64,000 nucleotides of DNA from Zobellia alginiliquefaciens (GTDB lineage: Bacteria > Bacteroidota > Bacteroidia > Flavobacteriales > Flavobacteriaceae), in NCBI RefSeq assembly GCF_029323795.1, contig NZ_CP119758.1:310001-374000 (forward strand). Direction: 5' to 3'. The position numbers were made by a program, and so were the translations under genes. How positions within the stretch are numbered: the first letter of the stretch is position 1; each line of letters opens with the position of its first letter. The notes below the pieces were generated by a model that was not told the DNA's origin, did no database searches, and worked only from the letters and a program-made list of their open reading frames with translations. Of the stretch, positions 46,461-55,970 are shown piece after piece.

Positions 46461-48065
46461 TTACTTCACCGTTTCGTTGTATTGCTCCTGCAATCTATTT
46501 AGTTCATTTTTCATCTTAGACAAAAGTCTTCCGTGCTTTGAAATACCTATCAAATTTTTCATTTCATTGGGATCTTCTCTTAAATCGTACAGTTCCCATG
46601 CATCGATGTCATTATAGAAATGAATGAGTTTGTACCGGTCTGTTCGCACCCCATAATGCCTTTTGACAGAATGCCAGCCCTCTGGAAATTCGTAGTAGTG
46701 ATAATAGAGGGAGGTGCGCCAATCTTTGACCGATTCTCCCAAGACCAGTGACTTAAATGACTGACCCTGCATATCACTTGGTACTTGTACCTGTGCAAAA
46801 TCAAGAAAAGTGGGCGCAAAATCAAGGTTAAGCACCATTTCATTAATTTGAGTTCCAGCTTTTATCGCCTTTGGATAGCGCATCATTAAAGGCATACGGA
46901 GGGATTCCTCGTACATGAAACGCTTATCGTACCAACCGTGTTCCCCTAAATAAAAACCTTGGTCGGAGGTATACACTACTAAGGTGTTTTCCGAAAGGCC
47001 GTTTTTATCCAAATAATCCAAAAGTCTGCCCACATTATCGTCTACCGCTTTAATGGTTCCGAGATAATCTTGCATATATCGTTGATATTTCCACCGCAAC
47101 AAGGAATCTCCCGTCAAACTATCTTCCCGAAACTTCCTTCGTATGGGGGCATAGTGCTTTTCCCAAGTTTCGTATTGTTCTTTGTCCATTCTAGATAAAT
47201 CAGCTAATAAATTATGCTCACCATTTGCAAATCGATTTCCTCCGGTACCGGTATCCTCTTCATAATCCCCCGGCATTAGTTTCATATCCATTGATAAGAA
47301 CATATTTTCAATCCGCATATCCTGTTCCTTGGCCGCAGTAGAACGCCCACTGTAATCATCGTAAAAAGTTTCTGGAAGGGGGTATGTTTTGGACAGGACT
47401 TCGTCTAGGTCTTCCAATTTTGGCATCCAGTTTCGGTGGGGCGCCTTGTTGTGGAGCAACATCACAAACGGTTGGTTTTCATTCCTAGTGTCAAGGTATT
47501 CCAAGGACATTTCCGTAATAAGGTCCGTCGTATATCCTTTTATTTGAACGGTATCGCCATTTTTAATCAAGTTGGGATTATAGTATTCGCCCTGATCGAT
47601 CAGAATATTCCAAATATCAAAGCCTTCCGGTACCGACTTAAGATGCCATTTTCCAAAGATGGAAGTTTCATAACCATCTGCTTTTAATAATTTTATAAAG
47701 GTTTGTTGTGAGCCGTCAAATACATCCAAATTATCCTTTTTCCCATTCAGGTGACTGTATTTGCCTGTGAGCATAACGGCTCGACTAGGCGCACAAATGG
47801 AGTTGGTCACAAAACTGTTGTTGAATTTAGCACCTTCGGCAGCAATACGATCTATATTGGGCGTTTTGATAAGCTTATCATCAAAAGCACTGATTGCCTG
47901 GTACGCATGGTCGTCTGACATGATAAAAATAATATTCGGACGCGTTGTATCCGATTTACCATCTCCGTTTCGCTGAGCGCTGCTAATAAAGGTAATAAAT
48001 ATAGCTAGCACCACTAATACATTTGAAAGGTAAGCTTTACCTATATTCTTTTTTAAAATTTTCAT
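46461..48065 (-). CDS. Formylglycine-dependent sulfatase (S1 family)
   Basis: 534-residue S1 sulfatase with signal peptide (ending SSAQR near residue 31). Motifs: IIFIMSDDHAYQAIS (metal), C91 in SICAPSRAVMLTGKYSH (formylglycine site, C-x-P-S-R), FGKWHLKSVPEGFD, HNKAPHRNWMP and YTSDQGFYLGEHGWYDKRFM, which is the form seen in glucosamine-6-sulfatase-like subfamilies. The long C-terminal region ends in WELYDLREDPNEMKNL, the usual closing strand. It lies between two other sulfatase genes on the same strand and shares their transcript. The precise sulfate position removed is not predictable here. Confidence 0.94.
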   Translation of the reverse strand: MKILKKNIGKAYLSNVLVVLAIFITFISSAQRNGDGKSDTTRPNIIFIMSDDHAYQAISAFDDKLIKTPNIDRIAAEGAKFNNSFVTNSICAPSRAVMLTGKYSHLNGKKDNLDVFDGSQQTFIKLLKADGYETSIFGKWHLKSVPEGFDIWNILIDQGEYYNPNLIKNGDTVQIKGYTTDLITEMSLEYLDTRNENQPFVMLLHNKAPHRNWMPKLEDLDEVLSKTYPLPETFYDDYSGRSTAAKEQDMRIENMFLSMDMKLMPGDYEEDTGTGGNRFANGEHNLLADLSRMDKEQYETWEKHYAPIRRKFREDSLTGDSLLRWKYQRYMQDYLGTIKAVDDNVGRLLDYLDKNGLSENTLVVYTSDQGFYLGEHGWYDKRFMYEESLRMPLMMRYPKAIKAGTQINEMVLNLDFAPTFLDFAQVQVPSDMQGQSFKSLVLGESVKDWRTSLYYHYYEFPEGWHSVKRHYGVRTDRYKLIHFYNDIDAWELYDLREDPNEMKNLIGISKHGRLLSKMKNELNRLQEQYNETVK

Positions 48066-48129
48066 TATTACTTATATTCTCGAATTAAATCTATTTTAGG
48101 TTATGCTAAAAAGCACATTCAGAATGTAA

Positions 48130-49458
48130 CTAGTTCACTCTCCTATACTCTTCAATCTGTGCATTAAACTTTGCCAAGTGTCTCTTGAGAAATACTAGGG
48201 CTATTCGCTCTTTGGAGTTAAGGTTCAAATTTTTCAATGGATATTGCTCTTCCGCATCTTTGAAAATGGCATAAAACCTTCCATCGCCGTACAACTTGTA
48301 CTCTATAGTCTGTACAAAGCGTGCGTTTGGGAAATCCCTTCCTTTTGGATTATAATCGGATACTAAAACTTCTCTTGATAAGGATGAATCTCCGTTTAAT
48401 TGCCCAAAGAAACTTATCCCATCGGTTTCTATGTCATCCGAAACTTCCGTACCACTTAGTTCGAGTAAGGTGGGTAGGAAATCCGTAAAATCTACCAGGT
48501 TATTGTTTACGGCACCTTTTTGCAATCTATCTTTGCCAAATACAATTAAAGGTACATGGGTCCCATTATACGTAGCAAAGCCCTTACCTCCTTGAACCTC
48601 ATTGCCGTTGAACCATGAAGTTATTCTTCTATCTGTTCCATTGTCTCCTGTAAATATGATTACCGTGTTTTCCAATTCATTTATCGCCTTTAAATGATTA
48701 AAGATTTTTCCAACGAGCCCATCCATATAACTAACCATGGAAGGAAAATGCTGTGTATCGTTCATAGAAAGGGCATCATAATTTTCGTAGTCCGAAGCAC
48801 TGGGCGCAGGTTGAAAAGGGTCATGGACCAATGCCATTGGGTAATACACAAAAAAAGGTTTCTTACTCGGGTTATCGATAAAGTCTATTATAAAATCAGT
48901 GAATACATCGGGACCATATACTGGAGAATCCGATGGAAAATCCAAGTCTTTACCATTATGGATAATTTTAGGAGCTTTGAACCGCCTCCAGAAATCACCT
49001 TTATCGAGCTGCCAGAGCATATAGTCATCAAATCCAAAGTTGCCGGGCGTTTCTTTATCACCTTCCAGTTGCCATTTGCCCGCTATAGCGGTTCTATAAC
49101 CATTCTTTTGTAGATAATTGGCAAAGGTTTTCTCATTTGGATTAAGATAGCCAAACCTTTCATAATTTTTGTAATTATGCTTTCCGGTCATTAATTGTAC
49201 CCTAGATGGAGTGCACAGGGGCATTGCATAAGTTTGGGCAAACCGTATTCCGCCATTAGCAAGTGAATCCAAATAGGGTGTATTATAGGATTCCCCTCCA
49301 TTGCAACCCAGCGTTTCATAGCCCAAATCGTCCGCCATAATCAGTATTATGTTAGGCTGTATTGATTTGGCTTGACCTAAACCTTTTACCGGATAAAGAA
49401 GGCATAGAAAACCAATTAAAATCCTGACAAAAAAATATTGCAGATAGATTGTTTTCAC
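48130..49458 (-). CDS. Formylglycine-dependent sulfatase (S1 family)
   Basis: 442-residue S1 sulfatase with signal peptide to about residue 29. Motifs: NIILIMADDLGYETLGCNGG (metal), C82 in PLCTPSRVQLMTGKHNY (formylglycine site, C-x-P-S-R), AIAGKWQLEGD and FTGDNGTDRRI. The usual GKWHLG appears as GKWQLEG, so a histidine that contacts sulfate in many relatives is a glutamine here, a feature of some subfamilies and worth noting for substrate choice. It is the first of three tandem sulfatases after SusD, about 215 bases downstream of it, past a hairpin. Confidence 0.93.
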   Translation of the reverse strand: MKTIYLQYFFVRILIGFLCLLYPVKGLGQAKSIQPNIILIMADDLGYETLGCNGGESYNTPYLDSLANGGIRFAQTYAMPLCTPSRVQLMTGKHNYKNYERFGYLNPNEKTFANYLQKNGYRTAIAGKWQLEGDKETPGNFGFDDYMLWQLDKGDFWRRFKAPKIIHNGKDLDFPSDSPVYGPDVFTDFIIDFIDNPSKKPFFVYYPMALVHDPFQPAPSASDYENYDALSMNDTQHFPSMVSYMDGLVGKIFNHLKAINELENTVIIFTGDNGTDRRITSWFNGNEVQGGKGFATYNGTHVPLIVFGKDRLQKGAVNNNLVDFTDFLPTLLELSGTEVSDDIETDGISFFGQLNGDSSLSREVLVSDYNPKGRDFPNARFVQTIEYKLYGDGRFYAIFKDAEEQYPLKNLNLNSKERIALVFLKRHLAKFNAQIEEYRRVN

Positions 49459-49615
49459 TTTTTTACATGTGTATTTAAAGAAGTAAACCTTGTTTTTCCG
49501 AACTTATAAAAAAAGAGAATGATCTTGAATTGGAATAGGACACTAAAAATTAATTTGAATATTAAATACTCTATTGTGTCCAATACTGTGAGTCTATCAA
49601 TCGGATATTGTATAA

Positions 49616-49638
49616 ACTGGCCTCCTTTTGAGGCCGGT
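49616..49638 (-). terminator. Hairpin after susD of the third locus
   Basis: Nine-base stem ACTGGCCTC / GAGGCCGGT (one G-T pairing) with a 5-base loop, 35 bases past the SusD stop. On the minus strand it is followed by TTATA rather than a long T-run, so partial termination or RNA-end protection between SusCD and the sulfatases is more likely than a full stop. Confidence 0.62.
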
Positions 49639-49672
49639 CTTTACAATTCAAAACTAACTAACTCAACTAATA

Positions 49673-51103
49673 CTAGTATCCCTCATTCTGTGTTATTTGA
49701 TCGTTGGCATCAATGACCGCTTGCGGAATTGGGAATACAATATTATTCGGAGCGTAACCAAATTCGGATAATTCTTCTGTCAATTTACCATTACGCTTTA
49801 AATCAAACCAGCGGTGGCCCTCTCCCGCAAATTCCAATTTACGCTCTTCCAAAATAGCATCTAATAAGTCATCATTAGAAAGGCCCGAAAGATCGGACAG
49901 TCCTCCCCTTGAGCGAACTTCATTAATTGCGTCGAACGCTAAACTTGTAGCCCCGTTAAGCTTGGTTTCAGCTTCTGCGAACATCAATAAAACGTCCGAG
50001 TAGCGCAACACCGGTACATTATTATAACCTGCTTGGGTTATGGATACACCATCGGCAATTGTGGCATTTAAATATTTAATGATTCCAGGCTCCTGAAATT
50101 CAATATCTTCGGCGCCCACCAAAGCTCCATTTTCCCAGATGGTGATATCCTTTCTTAAGTCTTCCTCCGTAAATGAACTTACCAACTCATCTCTGGCTAT
50201 AAATACACCAAATGCATTTCCTCCAAACAATGACAGCGAGCTCAAGTCCCGAGTACTCATAAATTGAGGATACTGATTCAGTTCTTGCGGTGTGCTGTAC
50301 TGTACCTCAAAAATAGACTCGGTACCCGTATATTTATTGTCCACGTCAAAAACATCAGAATAATTTTCATATAAGGAAAATTGTCCCATTATTTGACTCA
50401 ATATAGTCTTAGCTTCATTATCTTGACCTATAGTAAGATATACCTTTCCTAAAAGTGCTTTCGCCGCATATCCAGTTGCTTTGCCCCCATCTACCGTAAT
50501 GTCCGGCAAATTGGCGGACGCATCCAATAAATCGGTTACAATCTGATTATAAATCAAGCTCTCCGAATCCCTACTTACCTTAAGTTCTTCCAAGGAGGAA
50601 GTTTCTTGAAGCTTCAAAGGCAAGTCGCCAAAAATACGCACCAAATTAAAGTAAGTTAGTGCTCTCAGAAATTTCGCTTGTCCAATAACAGCATCCTTTA
50701 CGCTTTGTTCTATATCGGCATTTTCGATATTATCGATAACCCCATTGGCCCTATTTATTAGCATATAGGCATCCTGATAAAACCCATCCAGCACAGGGTT
50801 CGCGGCATCAAATGTGTAATTACTAAAGCCAAGATCAAAGAACGTAGCTTGCGGACTTGCACTTGCTACATCTGTAGTCACATCTCCCATGACCCATACT
50901 CCTTGGTGACCGTACATGGTGCTCGTTCCCAACTTGTCGTAAACTCCAATGATTGCAGCCTCTGCGTCGGCCTCGGTTATATAAAAATTTGATGGGGAAA
51001 TAAAATTCTCTGGATTTTCTTCAATAAAGTCGGAACACCCCACCGCCATCATCATAACTGTAATAAATATTAATTTTTTCATCTTTTGTATTTTAAAATT
51101 CAA
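49673..51103 (-). CDS. SusD/RagB-like glycan-binding lipoprotein
   Basis: 476-residue surface lipoprotein. Lipobox near residue 23 (MMMAVGCSDFIEENPENFIS), then FYITEADAEAAIIGVYDKLG. TPR-type SusD helices are evident (AKFLRALTYFNLVRIFGDLPLKL, about residues 142-164), and the C-terminal YSDVLLMFAEAETKLNG plus LEERKLEFAGEGHRWFDLKRNGKL are family hallmarks. Its start overlaps the SusC stop by 11 bases. The M at residue 8 (MKKLIFITVMM) is the more likely start, which removes most of that overlap. Partner of SusC 51093-54551. Confidence 0.95.
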   Translation of the reverse strand: MNFKIQKMKKLIFITVMMMAVGCSDFIEENPENFISPSNFYITEADAEAAIIGVYDKLGTSTMYGHQGVWVMGDVTTDVASASPQATFFDLGFSNYTFDAANPVLDGFYQDAYMLINRANGVIDNIENADIEQSVKDAVIGQAKFLRALTYFNLVRIFGDLPLKLQETSSLEELKVSRDSESLIYNQIVTDLLDASANLPDITVDGGKATGYAAKALLGKVYLTIGQDNEAKTILSQIMGQFSLYENYSDVFDVDNKYTGTESIFEVQYSTPQELNQYPQFMSTRDLSSLSLFGGNAFGVFIARDELVSSFTEEDLRKDITIWENGALVGAEDIEFQEPGIIKYLNATIADGVSITQAGYNNVPVLRYSDVLLMFAEAETKLNGATSLAFDAINEVRSRGGLSDLSGLSNDDLLDAILEERKLEFAGEGHRWFDLKRNGKLTEELSEFGYAPNNIVFPIPQAVIDANDQITQNEGY

Positions 51104-54100
51104 CGTTCAGACCTAAGGTAATCGTTCGTGCAGCGGGGTAGGCACCATAATCGAATCCTATATTAATATTACTCTCTTGGGTGAGGTTTACCTCTGGGTC
51201 AAAACCTGTATAATCTGTTAATGTCCATAAATTCTGACCACTTATATAAATTTTGACTGCGCGCAACCACTCAATGTTCATTTTATCAACGGGGAAATTG
51301 TACCCTAATGAGATGTTTCGCAACCGTAAAAAGGAAGCATCTTCTACCCACCGGTCATGGGACTGTCTAAAATAGGCTACTGAAGGATTACCGGCTGACA
51401 TTACATCAGTATTTGTATTCTCGGGGGTCCAACGATTGAGAACGGTGGTAGAATTGTTTTGTCTTCCATTTAAAAATTCCGCTTCTAGGGCAACCATATT
51501 GTATACATCGTTCCCGATACTGTAATTGAAGAATACATCCAAATCAAAATTCTTATAGGAAACTTTAGTATTTAAACCACCTGTGAAATCAGGTAAGGCA
51601 TTGCCTATAATCGTTCTATCTTTGTCATCGATTTGCCCATCATCATTTTGATCCACGTACCTGCGCGCCCCTAATTGCGCATCGGGTTGTGCCGAGGCAT
51701 CGATTTCTTGCTGGGTACTAAATATTCCTGCATTTTGATACCCTATGAAATTACCTATGGGTTCACCTTCCACTAATGCAGAAACCGCTTGTCCTTTGAA
51801 CAAATTAAAACCCGGATCAATATACCTTCTTTCCTCCCCCCCTAAATCTGTTACTTCGTTCTTATTGATGGCCGTATTAAAACCTAAGCTCCAAAAAAGT
51901 GGCCCATCAATCAAAATGGCATCCAGTGCTAATTCTAAACCTTTATTTTCTACAGAACCAATATTTTGCAATGCTGTCCCAAAACCAGAAGATTTGGGTA
52001 ACTGTACAGCCAATAACAAATCATCAGTAGTTTTTTGGTAAGCATCAACGGAAAGGTTCAACCTACTTCTAAAGAATGAGGCATCCATACCAATATTAGT
52101 TTGTGTAGTCTTCTCCCATCGTAAACCTGGATTTGCCACTCCAGTTGGTGAAATTCCAACTACCGGTTCACCATTAATGGTATATCTGTTTACACCTAGC
52201 CTGGCCAAAGACTGGTAAACCGGAATTTCCTGATTTCCCGTAATACCAACACTGGCCCTTAACTTTAAATTACTTATCACTTTTGAGGAACTAAGATACT
52301 CTTCTTGGGAAAGTCGCCATGCAAAGGAACCTGAAGGAAAAAATGCATATTTATTGTTTTTCCCAAACCGTGAAGATCCATCTATTCTTCCCGTAAAAGT
52401 GAAAAGGTAACGGTCTTTAAACGAATAATTAAGCCTTCCTAGATAAGATTCAAGAGCCCAATCAAACAAATTGCTCTGACTTGGATATTGAATATTTCCA
52501 GATGATAGATCATTAAATGAGACCACATCGTTGACAAAATCTGCAGCACTGGAAGAAAACGATTCATTATGAAAATCCTGATAGGTAAAACCTGCGACAC
52601 CGTTTAGTCTATGGTCTTCACCAAAAGTAAAATCGTAGGAAAATATATTCTCGCTCAGCCATGAAACTGTGCTGGTGGAACCTACATGAGCAAATCCGTT
52701 CGGGGCTATTAATCCTTCCCTAATAGTACTTGGCTCATATCTATTTTGTTTGTTGTCGAAAACATCTACGCTAAAACTACTTTTAAACGAAACAGTTTTT
52801 AAAAGTTGAAATTCCGCAAAAACACTACCAAGGAGTCTATTGCTGAAACTCTCATTGGTTGCTAAAGTTGCATACGCAATCGGGTTTTCAAAGGGAACGT
52901 TAGCTTGGTTACCACCACCATTTCCTTGTGTGCTGGTATTATCGAAAGTAAAGTTTCCATCTTCGTCCCTAACCGGAATTACAGGATTATAAAATATTGC
53001 AGAAGCTACAACGCTGCCGTTAGGGCTTTGTATGTTTTGAAGACCGTTAATACCTCCTCCTGTCTTTGCAACGTCCGCTACTGTCCTACTATAGGCCAAA
53101 TTGCTACCCACCTTTAAAAAGTCCGAAACTTTGGAATCCAAATTCAGCCGTGCGGAATAGCGTTTAAAGCCAGAATTGATTATAATACCTTCTTGATCAA
53201 AATATCCAACTGAAAGCGCATACTGAGAGGTTTCCGTACCCCCAGAAGCACCAACCTGATAATTCTGTATCAGCGCTGATTGGAAAAGTTCATTTTGCCA
53301 ATTCGTGCCTTCGCCCATAGCCTGTACTTCCGCATCGGAGAAAGTTGGCAACCCACCTCCATTAACAAATGCCTCATTTCTAAACTCCGCGTATTGGTGG
53401 GCATTGAGCATAGGAATGGTTCGCCTAACTTCTTGTATACCTGTATAGGTTTCAAGGGTTATTTTAGGCTTGCCTGTTTTACCGCGCTTGGTCGTTACTA
53501 TAACCACGCCATTGGCACCCCTTGACCCATAAATGGCGGTGGCCGAAGCATCCTTCAAAATCTCTATACTTTCTATATCCCCAGGATTTAAGCTGGATAG
53601 TGCATTTAGACTAGGAGCTGCGATTACACCTGCTTGACTTTTAACATTATCATTGTAAATTGGAATCCCGTCAATTACATACAATGGTTCATTTCCGGCA
53701 TTTATAGAATTACCTCCTCTAATCCTTATTGAAAGGGCTCCACCTGGCTGACTTGATGATTGGCTAATCTGTACCCCAGCTGCGCGTCCTTGCAATGCTT
53801 GATCAAAAGACGCTACAGGCAAGGCCTTAAGTTCTTCCTCGGATACAGAAGATACAGATCCGGTTAAATCACTCTTTCGTTGTGTACCGTAACCTATTAC
53901 AACTACCTCATCTAATCCAGCCAACCGCTCCTCCAAGGTAATCCTTAACTCCGTTTGACCTTTTAAAGGAATCTCTTTTGACGCAAAACCTATATAAGAG
54001 ACAACTAATACAGCCTTCTCATCTGTTAACTTAATATTAAAATTTCCATCAAAATCAGCGGTTACGCCATTGTTGGTTCCCTTCTCCACAATATTCGCAC

Positions 54101-54551
54101 CAGGCAGGGGCGTGCCGTTCTTGTCTGTAACAGTTCCCTTTACATCCACTTTTAGTGCTATCAAGACTTTAGCCTCGACAGACATCCTTTCATCCTCGTT
54201 AATAGGCAACAGTAATATCTTATCTCGGTAAATTTCATATTCAATATTGGGGCTCTGCCTGAAAACCAAGTTCAAGACCTTATTGATTTCAGCATTACGA
54301 ATACGCAAGCTTATAACTCTATCCGTACTAACCGTTTCTATATTAAATATAAATTTAAAGTCGGTACTCGCTTCTATTTCATCTATGACCCGAGCGAGGG
54401 TAACATTCTCCAAATCAAGTGTAATCTTTTTCTGGGAATATGTTGAGTTGGCTTGCATCGCAATGGTCACCGTAAGGAGTAATAGCGATAATTTCATCTG
54501 TAATTTGAATAGACAGGACATTCTTCCCGCGGAATTCAACCTTTTTTTCAT
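51093..54551 (-). CDS. SusC-like TonB-dependent receptor with STN domain
   Basis: 1152-residue outer-membrane importer and sensor. After the signal (ending NSTYSQ near residue 40) an STN domain covers about residues 42-116 (KKITLDLENVTLARVIDEIE onward). A carboxypeptidase-regulatory-like domain follows (VTDKNGTPLPGANIVEKGTN, about 157-230), then the TonB-box-like DEVVVIGYGTQRKSD. Plug motifs are YVIDGIPIYND and YGSRGANGVVIVTTKRG. The barrel ends in TITLGLNVEF. The nearby FecR and divergent sigma gene complete a signalling set for induction of the sulfatase-rich locus downstream. Confidence 0.95.
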   Translation of the reverse strand: MKKRLNSAGRMSCLFKLQMKLSLLLLTVTIAMQANSTYSQKKITLDLENVTLARVIDEIEASTDFKFIFNIETVSTDRVISLRIRNAEINKVLNLVFRQSPNIEYEIYRDKILLLPINEDERMSVEAKVLIALKVDVKGTVTDKNGTPLPGANIVEKGTNNGVTADFDGNFNIKLTDEKAVLVVSYIGFASKEIPLKGQTELRITLEERLAGLDEVVVIGYGTQRKSDLTGSVSSVSEEELKALPVASFDQALQGRAAGVQISQSSSQPGGALSIRIRGGNSINAGNEPLYVIDGIPIYNDNVKSQAGVIAAPSLNALSSLNPGDIESIEILKDASATAIYGSRGANGVVIVTTKRGKTGKPKITLETYTGIQEVRRTIPMLNAHQYAEFRNEAFVNGGGLPTFSDAEVQAMGEGTNWQNELFQSALIQNYQVGASGGTETSQYALSVGYFDQEGIIINSGFKRYSARLNLDSKVSDFLKVGSNLAYSRTVADVAKTGGGINGLQNIQSPNGSVVASAIFYNPVIPVRDEDGNFTFDNTSTQGNGGGNQANVPFENPIAYATLATNESFSNRLLGSVFAEFQLLKTVSFKSSFSVDVFDNKQNRYEPSTIREGLIAPNGFAHVGSTSTVSWLSENIFSYDFTFGEDHRLNGVAGFTYQDFHNESFSSSAADFVNDVVSFNDLSSGNIQYPSQSNLFDWALESYLGRLNYSFKDRYLFTFTGRIDGSSRFGKNNKYAFFPSGSFAWRLSQEEYLSSSKVISNLKLRASVGITGNQEIPVYQSLARLGVNRYTINGEPVVGISPTGVANPGLRWEKTTQTNIGMDASFFRSRLNLSVDAYQKTTDDLLLAVQLPKSSGFGTALQNIGSVENKGLELALDAILIDGPLFWSLGFNTAINKNEVTDLGGEERRYIDPGFNLFKGQAVSALVEGEPIGNFIGYQNAGIFSTQQEIDASAQPDAQLGARRYVDQNDDGQIDDKDRTIIGNALPDFTGGLNTKVSYKNFDLDVFFNYSIGNDVYNMVALEAEFLNGRQNNSTTVLNRWTPENTNTDVMSAGNPSVAYFRQSHDRWVEDASFLRLRNISLGYNFPVDKMNIEWLRAVKIYISGQNLWTLTDYTGFDPEVNLTQESNINIGFDYGAYPAARTITLGLNVEF

Positions 54552-54693
54552 AATTTTGATTATCTAGAGTGGTTATTATTAATAATCGCTGACAATCGGG
54601 GAATGGTACGAACATTCCTCGATTTCTTTTTTATTCGATCATTGTCCCTTTTAAGCTGGACACTTTGGCTTTAAGCACTTCATTTCATAGGCG

Positions 54694-55890
54694 TTATTTT
54701 TTTATAATGATTATTTCATCTTTAGAGACCTCAAACTGAATATTGTGCATCTTACTAAAATATTCAAGCACCTGGCTGATTGATTCTTTTTGCACATCAA
54801 TAGTGGCATTGAAGCGCTGACCTTCAAGGTGGTTTTCTGGATTGATTATAGTTATATTATAATACCTCTCTAACTTTTGAAGAATGTTGTTGAACGGAGC
54901 TTCTCTAAAAACCACATATCCATTTACCCAAGAAGTGTAGAGCCCCGTTGGAACTTCTGTCATTTCGATTTTTGAATTCTTTTTATGAAAAGTTCCTTTA
55001 TAGCCAGGTTTAAGCAATACCGGAGCTTCCTTTCCAACAGAGTTCGGAACCAGTTCGACTAGCCCTGAGACCAAAACAATTTCAGTAACAGAATCTTCAG
55101 TATAATTTGCTACATTAAAAGTTGTTCCCAGAACCCTCACATCTAAACTATCCAAACCTACAATAAAGGGATGTGCCTCATCATGACTCACCTTAAAAAA
55201 AGCCTCCCCGGATAATTTCACTTTTCTCCCAACTCCCTTCTTAAAAAATGTAGGGAAGGTCATACGGCTACCGGCATTCATGGTTACCTCGGTACTATCA
55301 GAAAGTGCCACGGTAATATTTTTACCATAAGGAACCGTTATGGTATTGTATTCAATCTTTTCTGACGGCTCCTTCATATTAAAACTGATTTTGTTACCAG
55401 TTTGATTCGCTATCAATTTACCATCATTGTTTTTTATTGCCAAAGTACCAGTTTCCGAAATTTCTTCAACCAGCCCGTTAGAGTGTTCTAATGTGATAGT
55501 ATTCTCTTTTGACTGAATATTGGTATCTATTACATCTTCAGTTCCTTTATACATGTAAATGCTCACCGCTAGAACACACACGAAAATAGCGGCGTATTTG
55601 AGACCCTGAAATACATTTCTTCTTAGGGTAAGCTTTTTGTCCCTTCTAATCTCTTTTAAAAGCTCTTTCTTGGTTTCTTCTAAATCAGCTCGGTTCATTT
55701 TGTATAAAACAACAAAGTGCGTTTCTAAATATTTTTTAATAAAACCTGTGTATTCTTCATTACCAAAGTATTGATTTAGCTCATCTAAATCTTTACCGTT
55801 GGCAGAATTGCCCAAAAATTTAACAAGTAGCGCTTCTAAGGAAACTAAATTCATACAAGTTTTGTTTACTCTTATAATTATTACGTTCAA
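54694..55890 (-). CDS. FecR family anti-sigma factor
   Basis: Up to 398 residues; the ATG at 55854 (MNLVSLEALLVKFL) gives a start that lines up with the other FecR proteins here, so the first 12 codons are probably untranslated. A cytoplasmic helical N-terminus is followed by a membrane segment (YAAIFVCVLAVSIYMY, near residues 99-114). The FecR domain has TVPYGKNITVALSDSTEVT and VRVLGTTFNVANYTEDSVT, and the C-terminal domain has FREAPFNNILQKLERYYNI. It resembles the FecR at 38113-39279 more than the one at 3337. Divergent sigma gene at 55971; receptor gene 140 bases downstream. Confidence 0.93.
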   Translation of the reverse strand: MNVIIIRVNKTCMNLVSLEALLVKFLGNSANGKDLDELNQYFGNEEYTGFIKKYLETHFVVLYKMNRADLEETKKELLKEIRRDKKLTLRRNVFQGLKYAAIFVCVLAVSIYMYKGTEDVIDTNIQSKENTITLEHSNGLVEEISETGTLAIKNNDGKLIANQTGNKISFNMKEPSEKIEYNTITVPYGKNITVALSDSTEVTMNAGSRMTFPTFFKKGVGRKVKLSGEAFFKVSHDEAHPFIVGLDSLDVRVLGTTFNVANYTEDSVTEIVLVSGLVELVPNSVGKEAPVLLKPGYKGTFHKKNSKIEMTEVPTGLYTSWVNGYVVFREAPFNNILQKLERYYNITIINPENHLEGQRFNATIDVQKESISQVLEYFSKMHNIQFEVSKDEIIIIKK

Positions 55891-55936
55891 AATTTACAAT
55901 ACACTTACTTTTTCTTAATATTTTTTTATATTCAAC

Positions 55937-55969
55937 CAAATTTAGGTTCTATAATTATTATATCGTCAA
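55937..55969 (-). promoter_or_regulatory. Possible promoter for fecR (TAAATTTG element)
   Basis: TAAATTTG on the minus strand (55937-55944) fits TAnnTTTG exactly, with a TTG 22 bases further upstream (55967-55969), slightly longer than the usual 19-21. It lies about 80 bases before the preferred fecR start. Confidence 0.33.
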
Positions 55970-55970
55970 T

